Origin: Pseudomonas xantholysinigenes
Lineage (GTDB): Bacteria; Pseudomonadota; Gammaproteobacteria; Pseudomonadales; Pseudomonadaceae
Reading direction: 5' to 3'
Assembly: GCF_014268885.2 (NCBI RefSeq)
Contig: NZ_CP077095.1
Span: 2,175,501 to 2,239,500 of the forward strand
Length of the DNA stretch: 64,000 nt
The first letter of the stretch is position 1. Every line of letters begins with the position of its first letter. The notes under the pieces were generated by a model, which was given only the letters and a program-made list of their open reading frames with translations, searched no databases and had not been told where the DNA came from. Below are positions 57,834-64,000 of the stretch, one piece after another. Position numbers and translations under genes: made by a program.

Positions 57834-58574
57834 TTACTTGATATCCACCTCATTGAACTTCACCACCGCATCTTCTTCGCGGCCGACCCGCACCCGGAGC
57901 TTCAGCGCCGGCGCCTGCTTCAGATCGCCGCGCCCTTGCTCAAAGGCCAAGGTCACCCGGGTAGGAATACCGCGCACCAGCGGGAATGCATCGCGGTAGG
58001 TGAATTTGGACGAACCGACCTGCATCCTGTCGACGCTCAGGGCGCCGCCGCTTTCCTCGAACAGGGTGGTTTGCGATTCGAAGCGGAATTCGCTGTCCAG
58101 CCGGGTGTTGGTCAGTTCGAACGCGCAGTTGGGCTGGCGGCCGATCTTTTCACAGCCCAGCAGCTCGATGCGTACGCCGTCGACCACTTCCAGGCGTTTG
58201 CCCAGCAAGTTGGCGCCGCCGTTCTCGATGAATTTCTGTTGGTCGCGGGCGAAGTCGAAGCTGGGTTTGGCGTATTCGCCACCCAAGGCAAAGAAGATCA
58301 CCGACAAGCCGCCGGCGAGGATCACCAGCATGGCGCCCTTGAGCATCTGTGGAAGGCGGTTGGCGTACCAACCCAGGTAGACCACGCACAGGAACACGAA
58401 GGCGCTCATGAACAGAATGAGGTTCTTCCAGTTCAAAAAGCTCAGGCCGAACACGGTCGGGTCGGGGAATACATAGGTGATCAGGCCCCACATGGTGGCC
58501 AGCAAGGCGCTGATGCCGCCCATGATGCGGGTGATCAGGCCAGAGATTTTCTTGGGTGGCAGAGCAGCTTCCAT
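57834..58574 (-). CDS. Hypothetical membrane protein with a C-terminal soluble domain
   Basis: A 246-residue protein. Three hydrophobic segments occupy residues about 15-105 (IMGGISALLATMWGLITYVF; LILFMSAFVFLCVVYLGWYA; GAMLVILAGGLSVIFFALGG). A beta-rich region of about 130 residues follows (VVDGVRIELLGCEKIGRQPN, TRLDSEFRFESQTTLFEES) with two cysteines in GCEKIGRQPNCAF. I do not recognise the family. It is divergent from the PLD-fold gene with 189 bp between starts. Confidence 0.72.
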   Translation of the reverse strand: MEAALPPKKISGLITRIMGGISALLATMWGLITYVFPDPTVFGLSFLNWKNLILFMSAFVFLCVVYLGWYANRLPQMLKGAMLVILAGGLSVIFFALGGEYAKPSFDFARDQQKFIENGGANLLGKRLEVVDGVRIELLGCEKIGRQPNCAFELTNTRLDSEFRFESQTTLFEESGGALSVDRMQVGSSKFTYRDAFPLVRGIPTRVTLAFEQGRGDLKQAPALKLRVRVGREEDAVVKFNEVDIK

Positions 58575-58763
58575 TCTTGAACCTTACATGCGGTAGTCGA
58601 CAGGTGAAGCGGCTGAGGGCGTGCTCCAGCGGCCGCGGCCTGTATCGGTGCGGCGTGCATGTGTCGCGGTCATCCCTGAGCAGCGAGCAGGGCAGTGTGA
58701 GTGAATCACAGGCTGATGGCAACGTAGTATCATCGGCGCACACTCAAGCAGGGAAGCCAAGCA

Positions 58764-60014
58764 TTGAAGTTCACGCGCAATATCGTGCCGCTGTTGAAAG
58801 CGCAACTGCAAAACGATCCAGTCGATCTGAAGATCTTTTCGCCCTACCTGACCGGCGAAGTTGCGCTGGAGATCGCGCGGCTGGGTAAAAGCGCCAAGGT
58901 CTACACGCTGGTCAATGTGCCGGTGCTGGCCTCCGGTGCCTCATCTTATGCCACGCTCAAGACGCTCCTGGATAACCAGATTGCGGTCTACGTCCTGCCG
59001 GATCTGCACGCCAAATTGATCATCGCCCAGGATCGCTTCGTGACACTGGGCAGCCAGAACCTGACCCAGCGCGGCGAGACGGACAACCTTGAGGCCAATA
59101 TCCGTGTACGGGGGGTCAGCAAGGGGATCCAGGCGCTGGTGGCGAAAATGGAGCGCAAGGCGACGCTGCTGACGCCTGAGTATCTGCAAAGGGTGAACGA
59201 GGCTGCCCAGGCGCTGGCGGCTGAATATGCCGCCCTGGACAAGAAAGCAGAGCGCGCGCAGCGTGCGGTCATCGCCGCCGATAGAGAGCGGCGGGCGGCG
59301 TTACGCAGTGTGAGCGGCATCGATGCCGAAGTGCGTTCGAAACTGGCCAGCCGACCGCAGTCCAATCCCAGGGAATGTAAGATCAAGAAGGACGAACGGG
59401 CGCAATATCTGCTTAAGGGCAAGGAACTGCTGAAGTGGACGATCGACGGCGAAGACCACGGCTTGGATCCCCAGCATCGCTACCTGTGCGTCTCCCTGGC
59501 CGGCAAGCTTGGCTGGGTCAGGGTCAACCAGACCCGGTATTCGTTCATCGAGAGTCAAGTCGACATCGAACAAGGGGAAATCAAGGGGCGGGCTACCTGG
59601 CAGATGTCCGTCGACGCGAGTGACAAGGCCTGCGCCGCCAGGAAAGGTGACCACAACCTGCGGGTGACGGTGCTCAATCGCCTGAACCAGGAACTCTGCG
59701 ATGTCTTCATGCGCTACAACACCGAGGATATGGATATCTATCCTGCGGTCTTGCTGCGCAAAACGGGCAAGCCCAGGGCGTGCGCCGAAGAGCGACGCAA
59801 GGCGGTCGCCTGGATCAACAACAATGCCGAGCGTTTCAAGCGGGATGTCAAACGGGTCATCACCTCGCCATTCAAGTTCGAGAAGAACCTGACAGGTGAG
59901 CGGGCGGATGCGTTTTTTGGCCCTGAAGGGACATCCCATACGCTGTGCCTGGTGAAGTTGCGTACTTATGTGGCGCTTCAGGTGCTCGAATCTACCGGAG
60001 TGCCCTTGGGATAG
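58764..60014 (+). CDS. Phospholipase D-fold protein with a single HKD motif and an unrecognised C-terminal region
   Basis: A 416-residue protein with a TTG start behind AGGGAA. The N-terminal domain (residues 1-140) has one HxK motif, His82-x-Lys84-x5-Asp90, with Gly96-Ser-x-Asn99 after it (LHAKLIIAQDRFVTLGSQNL), so the active site would need a dimer as in Nuc or BfiI nucleases. A charged, coiled-coil-like segment follows (residues 140-195, AEYAALDKKAERAQRAVIAA). The last 200 residues form a beta-then-helical region that I cannot assign. There is no signal peptide or membrane helix. A nuclease or cytoplasmic phosphodiesterase is the best guess; a defence role is possible but unsupported. Confidence 0.75.
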   Translation: MKFTRNIVPLLKAQLQNDPVDLKIFSPYLTGEVALEIARLGKSAKVYTLVNVPVLASGASSYATLKTLLDNQIAVYVLPDLHAKLIIAQDRFVTLGSQNLTQRGETDNLEANIRVRGVSKGIQALVAKMERKATLLTPEYLQRVNEAAQALAAEYAALDKKAERAQRAVIAADRERRAALRSVSGIDAEVRSKLASRPQSNPRECKIKKDERAQYLLKGKELLKWTIDGEDHGLDPQHRYLCVSLAGKLGWVRVNQTRYSFIESQVDIEQGEIKGRATWQMSVDASDKACAARKGDHNLRVTVLNRLNQELCDVFMRYNTEDMDIYPAVLLRKTGKPRACAEERRKAVAWINNNAERFKRDVKRVITSPFKFEKNLTGERADAFFGPEGTSHTLCLVKLRTYVALQVLESTGVPLG

Positions 60015-60074
60015 CGCCAGGTAGTTTCTTGGGGGTGCTTGCAGGCATTCAGGGCGAGGGTTACGGCAAGGCTG

Positions 60075-60260
60075 TTACTGCAATGTGTGCGGCTTGAAGT
60101 CCGTTGATGCCTTTTTCAAGCCTTGCTCCATCATGGCGATGAGTTTGGCCAGTACCAGGGCTTTCTGCTCGTCGCCGCTTGCTTCTGTCTGCGCGAGCGC
60201 CCGGCGCAGGTTCAGCAGGTTTTTTTGCAATCCGAGTGCGGCGCTATCGTAATTTTCCAT
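60075..60260 (-). CDS. Small helical protein, unknown function
   Basis: A 61-residue frame starting MENYDSAALGLQKNLLNLRR preceded by a GAGAA stretch. The sequence is almost entirely amphipathic helix (LAQTEASGDEQKALVLAKLI), unlike the proline- or arginine-rich products of chance frames. It lies convergently after the PLD-fold gene. Not recognised. Confidence 0.5.
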   Translation of the reverse strand: MENYDSAALGLQKNLLNLRRALAQTEASGDEQKALVLAKLIAMMEQGLKKASTDFKPHTLQ

Positions 60261-60591
60261 GTCGTTCTCGCGTGTCTTGGCGTCCGTGCCGTTGTAGGAA
60301 TGTTTCGACGGTATCAGGTCAATCCGTTACCAAATACTGATTATTCATACATCTGTCCGTGAGACTCGTTAAACGTCCTACGGCTATACGAGAAGATTCC
60401 TACAATCATCCTCGGCTGAATGTTTCGGGTTGCTTCCACGAGGTAGGCGCAAGCCCTTGGTAAACAAGGCTTGAAGGCTATTCAACAGAGAACGGCAGCG
60501 CCAATGCCTGCGCTTCGTTTCGTACAGACGCTCGAAATTTCATGTAGCAATTGAGCCCGGTGAAGTGCCTCGTTTTTCCGCCTGGCGCAGC
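60261..60591. other. Intergenic space, no gene seen
   Basis: About 330 bp between the small gene and the end of the LysR gene. It is AT-richer at the left. AAGCCCTTGGTAAACAAGGCTT at 60451-60472 is a short inverted repeat. No supported frame, RNA gene or REP was found. Confidence 0.4.
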
Positions 60592-61497
60592 TCAATCCAT
60601 CGCCTGCTGCCGCAACCAGAGCACTACCTGTTCGACCGGCGAGCCCGGTGCCGGTGCTTGTGCTGCCAGCAGATGAAAGCCTGCCTTGCCAGGCAACGCA
60701 TGCCCTTCCAGCGCCAATACCAAGGTGCCAGCTTGCAGTGCATGTTCTACCAGTGGGCGGGGTACCAAGGCGATGCCCATGCCGCGTTCGGCGGCTTCGA
60801 TGGCCAGGATGGTCTGGCTGAACACCGGGCCGCTGACGCGGGTGCCGGGCAAGCCGTGGTGGTCGAACCAGCGTTGCCAGTTGTTATGGCTGTCGGAAAT
60901 CAACGGCTGGCCGGCCAGCTCCGCGGGTTGTTGCCAAGGGGCGCCGGCGCGTAGCGAGGCCGTGCATACCGGCACCACCACGCCAGGCAGCAGGGGCAGG
61001 GCGTAGCTGGCATCGAATGGCGGACTGCCCCAGCGCACGGCAAGGTCGACGGCATTCTTGCCGCTCAGCGGTCGGGTGCCGTCGGAGGCGTCGATCATCA
61101 GGGCAAGCTGTGGGTGGGCCTGGGCCAGTTGCTCCAGGCGCGGGATCAACCAACGGCTGGCGAAGGCCGGCGTGGTGCTGAGCAGAATCTGTTGCGGGTC
61201 GTGTTGGGTGTCGCGCTCGAGCAGTTCGCGGGTCGCATCTTCGACGATATCCAGGGCCAGGCGCACACGGGCCAGGTAGTCGGCACCGTCGGGGTTGGGC
61301 CGCAGGCCTCGTGGCAGGCGTTCGAACAGCGCGCGCCCGAGTTTGTCTTCGAGGGTGCGTACCTGTTGCGCCACGGCGCCGGGGGTGACGTGCAGCTCCT
61401 CGGCGGCCGCGCGGAAGCTGCCCAGGCGGGCGGCAGCCTCGAAGGCCACCAGGTGGTTGACGATGGCGGGGGCGGTACGTCGCTTGGGCGCGCTCAT
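60592..61497 (-). CDS. LysR family transcriptional regulator (GcvA-like)
   Basis: About 301 residues from MSAPKRRTAPAIVNHLVAFE, the ATG with an AGGAAA ribosome site; an ATG eight codons earlier has none. The helix-turn-helix is AARLGSFRAAAEELHVTPGA, then AVAQQVRTLEDKLGRALFER. The GcvA-type DNA-binding domain is followed by an effector domain (SRWLIPRLEQLAQAHPQLAL, VDLAVRWGSPPFDA). It is divergent from the SDR gene at 61601 with a 103-bp shared spacer, so it most likely controls that gene. Confidence 0.92.
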   Translation of the reverse strand: MSAPKRRTAPAIVNHLVAFEAAARLGSFRAAAEELHVTPGAVAQQVRTLEDKLGRALFERLPRGLRPNPDGADYLARVRLALDIVEDATRELLERDTQHDPQQILLSTTPAFASRWLIPRLEQLAQAHPQLALMIDASDGTRPLSGKNAVDLAVRWGSPPFDASYALPLLPGVVVPVCTASLRAGAPWQQPAELAGQPLISDSHNNWQRWFDHHGLPGTRVSGPVFSQTILAIEAAERGMGIALVPRPLVEHALQAGTLVLALEGHALPGKAGFHLLAAQAPAPGSPVEQVVLWLRQQAMD

Positions 61498-61600
61498 CCA
61501 GTAGATTTCCTGCAGGCTCATGGCAGTATTTGTGATTGGTGCAGCCTGGCGGATTCTGGCTTCATGGACGCACTTGATCAACTCCTCGAAGGAGCAGCAC

Positions 61601-62305
61601 ATGACTTTGCAGAAAGTGGCAATCATCACCGCCGGTGGCAGCGGCATGGGCGCCGAGGCCGCCCGGCGGCTGGCGGCGGATGGCTTCAAGGTGGCGATTC
61701 TGTCGTCGTCGGGCAAGGGCGAGGCGCTGGCCGCCGAGCTGGGCGGCATCGGCGTCACCGGCTCCAACCAGTCGGTAGAAGACCTGCAGCGTCTGGTCGA
61801 TACCGTGATGCAGCGCTGGGGGCGGGTGGATGTGCTGGTCAACAGCGCAGGCCATGGCCCGCGCGCGCCGATCCTCGAGCTGAGCGACGATGACTGGCAC
61901 CGCGGCATGGAGGTGTACTTCCTCAATGTGGTGCGGCCAACGCGGCTGGTGACGCCGATCATGCAGCAACAGAAAAGCGGCGTGATCATCAATATCTCGA
62001 CCTTCGCCGCCTTTGAGCCAGATCCGGCCTTTCCGACCTCGGGTGTGTTCCGCGCAGGGCTGGCGGCATTCACCAAGCTGTTCGCCGATCGCTACGCCGC
62101 TGAGAACATCCGCATGAACAACGTGCTGCCGGGCTTTATCGACAGTCTGCCGGAGAAGGAAGAGTTTCGTAGCCGGATTCCCATGGAGCGGTACGGCAAG
62201 GCGGAAGAAGTTGCGGCCACGGTCAGCTTCCTGGCCTCCGAGGGCGCGGGTTACATCACGGGGCAGAACCTGCGGGTCGATGGCGGGATCACCCGTTCGG
62301 TCTGA
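61601..62305 (+). CDS. SDR family oxidoreductase with altered catalytic residues
   Basis: A 234-residue classical-size SDR starting MTLQKVAIITAGGSGMGAEA. The nucleotide motif is TAGGSGMG and the NSAG motif is intact. Ser133 is present (INISTFAAF). At the YxxxK position, however, the residues are Ser147 and Arg151 (PTSGVFRAGLAAF), so both the catalytic Tyr and Lys are missing. The C-terminus (GAGYITGQNLRVDGG) is normal. It may act by a different mechanism, bind without catalysis, or serve as a regulator. Strand-mate of the divergent LysR gene. Confidence 0.88.
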   Translation: MTLQKVAIITAGGSGMGAEAARRLAADGFKVAILSSSGKGEALAAELGGIGVTGSNQSVEDLQRLVDTVMQRWGRVDVLVNSAGHGPRAPILELSDDDWHRGMEVYFLNVVRPTRLVTPIMQQQKSGVIINISTFAAFEPDPAFPTSGVFRAGLAAFTKLFADRYAAENIRMNNVLPGFIDSLPEKEEFRSRIPMERYGKAEEVAATVSFLASEGAGYITGQNLRVDGGITRSV

Positions 62306-62448
62306 GTTACGGGGGCTTGGCCGGCGCCGCAGGAACCAGCTTGCTGGCTCCTGCAGCGCTTGAATGTCTGGCGTGACACGCACCATACAGCGAGGCGCGA
62401 CTTCCGTTAGCATGTCGCCCTTGTCTAATCTGATGCGGATAACCCCTC

Positions 62449-62940
62449 ATGAGCGCCCTGATGTTCCGTCACGCCACGCCTGACGATGTGGACCGTTGCT
62501 TTGCAATCGAAACCAGCGCCTACGAAGGCGACGAGGCCGCCACCCGGGAAAAGATCGCCACGCGCATCGACCAATACCCGCAAGGCTTCCTGATCCTGCA
62601 GGCCGACGACCAGCTGATCGGTTTCATCAACAGCGGCTGCGCCCATGAGGTGGTGATGTCGGACGAAGCCTTCAAGGAATTGGTCGGGCATGATCCACGG
62701 GCGCCGAACGTGGTGATCATGTCGGTGGTGCTGGATCCGGCCCATCAGGGCCGGGGTCACGCCAGCCGCTTGATGGCGTGCTTCGTCGAGCAGATGCGCG
62801 CGGCTGGCAAGGCAACCATCCACCTGATGTGCAAGGACCGCCACGTCGGCCTGTACGAAAAGATGGGATACACCTATGTGCGCCCGTCGGCCTCCGACCA
62901 CGGTGGCATGGCCTGGCATGAGATGGTCATGGTGCTTTAG
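62449..62940 (+). CDS. GNAT family N-acetyltransferase (AANAT-like)
   Basis: A 163-residue acetyltransferase starting MSALMFRHATPDDVDRCFAI. The arylalkylamine-type GNAT features are ETSAYEGDEAATREKIATRI near the start, VIMSVVLDPAHQGRGHASRL (motif A with HQGRGH) and HLMCKDRHVGLYEKMGYTYV (motif B). The family acetylates amines; the physiological substrate is unknown. Followed 33 bp later by the SH3-like gene. Confidence 0.9.
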   Translation: MSALMFRHATPDDVDRCFAIETSAYEGDEAATREKIATRIDQYPQGFLILQADDQLIGFINSGCAHEVVMSDEAFKELVGHDPRAPNVVIMSVVLDPAHQGRGHASRLMACFVEQMRAAGKATIHLMCKDRHVGLYEKMGYTYVRPSASDHGGMAWHEMVMVL

Positions 62941-62973
62941 CATCACTGGCCCACATGGCCAGGGAGAGGCCCC

Positions 62974-63327
62974 GTGAAGTACCTCGTCGTCGAAGCACAC
63001 CGCAGCGAATACCCCGCGCCCATCACCTTTGTCCAAGGTACCCTGCTGGACGTTGGCCAGCGATACGAAGGCCAGGAACAATGGCAGGACTGGTACCTGT
63101 GCAGCTGCCCGGGGCAAATATCCGGTTGGGTGCCGGGGCAACTGATCGAGCGGCTCGGCGTGGGCCGGGGCAGGGCGCTGGCGGACTACTCGGCCTACGA
63201 GCTGGATGTCGACCCCGGCCAGCAACTCGATGGCCTGCGTTGGCTGAATGGCTGGCTCTGGTGTCGCCGTGTGGAGGGCGACGAGCAGGGCTGGGTGCCG
63301 TTGGCCAAGCTACGTCCCTTGGCCTGA
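62974..63327 (+). CDS. SH3-like domain protein, two repeats
   Basis: A 117-residue protein with a GTG start behind AGGGAGAGG. Two similar halves are visible, each ending in a Trp-Val motif (WYLCSCPGQISGWVPGQL; WLWCRRVEGDEQGWVPLAKL), the pattern of bacterial SH3-like barrels. No signal peptide is present, so it is likely cytoplasmic. The function is unknown; it may interact with the acetyltransferase encoded before it. Confidence 0.72.
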   Translation: MKYLVVEAHRSEYPAPITFVQGTLLDVGQRYEGQEQWQDWYLCSCPGQISGWVPGQLIERLGVGRGRALADYSAYELDVDPGQQLDGLRWLNGWLWCRRVEGDEQGWVPLAKLRPLA

Positions 63328-63329
63328 GG

Positions 63330-63890
63330 TCAGCGCATCGCCAGCACCTCGGCGCTGTCGAGGACCCTCGCATAGTCCATGGCCAGGTTGCTCAAGGCCA
63401 GCGCATGGACATCCTGCGCCGGCCACAGCCGCCCCTGGCGGTCGCGTTGGTCGAAGGTGTAGCAGGCGTCCGCCACCACCACTGTGTCGAAGCCCAGGTT
63501 GCCCGCCGAGCGCGCGGTCGACTCCACCGAGTTGTTGGTGATCACCCCGACGATCAGCAACTGGGCAATCGCCCGTTGATGCAGCCAGTGCTCCAGGCCG
63601 CTGTTGCAGAAGGCATCTGGCACATGTTTTTCGAACAGCGCCTCGCTGCCCTGCGGGGTAAAGGCCTGCTGGAATTCGCAGCCGGGCTGGCCCGGCCAGA
63701 ATACCGACTGAGGATCGCGGGAAATGTGCCGCACATGGACCACCGGCCGCCTGCTTTGCCGCCAGGCGGCGAGCAGTTCAGCCATGCGCAGCTCGGCCTC
63801 GGGGTTGTTGCGGGGCCCCAGGCGCGGATGGTTGATGCCGTTTTGCATGTCGATGATCAGCAGGGCGGCGTTGCTGGCGATGGCGGTCAT
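63330..63890 (-). CDS. Isochorismatase-fold hydrolase (YecD/YcaC-like)
   Basis: A 186-residue enzyme starting MTAIASNAALLIIDMQNGIN. The triad would be Asp14 (LLIIDMQNGI), Lys88 (LFEKHVPDAF) and a Cys at the end of GVITNN. That third position is Ser121 (GVITNNSVESTARSAG) instead, so it lacks the Cys nucleophile of the cysteine hydrolases; true isochorismatases have Gly there. Substrate unknown. It converges on the SH3-like gene with two bases between the stops. Confidence 0.88.
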   Translation of the reverse strand: MTAIASNAALLIIDMQNGINHPRLGPRNNPEAELRMAELLAAWRQSRRPVVHVRHISRDPQSVFWPGQPGCEFQQAFTPQGSEALFEKHVPDAFCNSGLEHWLHQRAIAQLLIVGVITNNSVESTARSAGNLGFDTVVVADACYTFDQRDRQGRLWPAQDVHALALSNLAMDYARVLDSAEVLAMR

Positions 63891-63944
63891 TTCCTGTGGC
63901 TCTCCCGAAGTCCTGCGGCGAACCGTAGCACAGGGGCACAGGCC

Positions 63945-63998
63945 TCAAGAAAACAGATTGCGCACGGGCTGGCGAATGACGGCCCAGCATGCTTTCGG
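63945..63998 (-). CDS. Possible C-terminal end of a gene cut by the window edge
   Basis: Read leftwards from the edge, one frame gives PKACWAVIRQPVRNLFS and stops at 63945. The residue mix resembles a real C-terminus and the direction agrees with the isochorismatase-fold gene. Too short to identify. Confidence 0.35.
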   Translation of the reverse strand, partial: PKACWAVIRQPVRNLFS

Positions 63999-64000
63999 TT

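Noticed and set aside
57638..60260. tRNA-Ser as integration site of a genomic island
   Set aside because: No integrase gene and no second copy of the tRNA 3' end was found downstream within the window.

Overview
This window is chromosomal DNA from a fluorescent pseudomonad, most likely of the Pseudomonas putida group. The coding DNA is GC-rich. Several core blocks follow the order I know from Pseudomonas: nudJ-mnmA-hflD-purB next to a monomeric isocitrate dehydrogenase; ftsK-lolA-rarA-crcB-serS-cysG; and tusDCBE, then the BI-1/YccA gene and tRNA-Ser. Many intergenic spaces carry the REP elements (GTGGGAGCGG...CCGCGAA type and GTAGGAGCGGCC type) typical of this group. The species assignment rests on recall of gene order and repeat type, not on a search.

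Layout. 0-12.6 kb is a run of accessory metabolic and regulatory genes: an MFS exporter fragment divergent from a LysR regulator, two TetR regulators, a TIM-barrel isomerase plus alpha/beta hydrolase pair, small membrane and lipoproteins, a DUF1275 protein, a GNAT, a RibD-type reductase, the NhaB antiporter, a dienoyl-CoA isomerase and NudC. 12.6-16.4 kb is a gene-free convergent space. It holds a large imperfect palindrome with a REP pair at its centre and simple-sequence repeats at its edges and centre. One arm has been hit by an IS3-family element, which was itself hit by an IS256-family element. 16.4-23 kb has a TSUP permease, a gamma-glutamyl-polyamine type operon (FAD oxidase, XRE-cupin regulator, glutamine-synthetase-like ligase) and topB with a LexA-like box. 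23-33 kb has an RTX lipase without its exporter, the roxA-like oxygenase with a GNAT, and the conserved purB-hflD-mnmA-nudJ and idh genes. 33-44 kb is a variable block: GlxA-type regulator, periplasmic YtfJ-like protein, sirtuin, RidA, GNAT, PAS-GGDEF-EAL protein, EamA and TerC membrane proteins, and a Fur-type TonB receptor. It sits where P. aeruginosa has icd-cspD-clpSA-infA. 44-57.8 kb is the conserved ftsK to tRNA-Ser segment with a xanthine permease and a glutathionyl-hydroquinone reductase. 57.8-60.3 kb holds three poorly known genes, including a single-HKD phospholipase-D-fold protein. 60.6-64 kb has a LysR/SDR divergent pair, a GNAT, an SH3-like protein and an isochorismatase-fold hydrolase.

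How the genes connect. MnmA (29-30 kb) and TusBCDE (53.7-55.1 kb) are the two ends of the same sulfur relay for 2-thiouridine in tRNA. FtsK, LolA, RarA and SerS form a housekeeping cluster in which several genes overlap or nearly touch. The oxidase/ligase operon at 17-20 kb carries its own regulator between the enzymes. No phage, plasmid, CRISPR array or recognised defence operon is present. The most unusual structure is the palindrome/simple-repeat/nested-IS region at 12.6-16.4 kb. Next are the structured leader in front of terC, the LexA box at topB and the PLD-fold protein downstream of tRNA-Ser.
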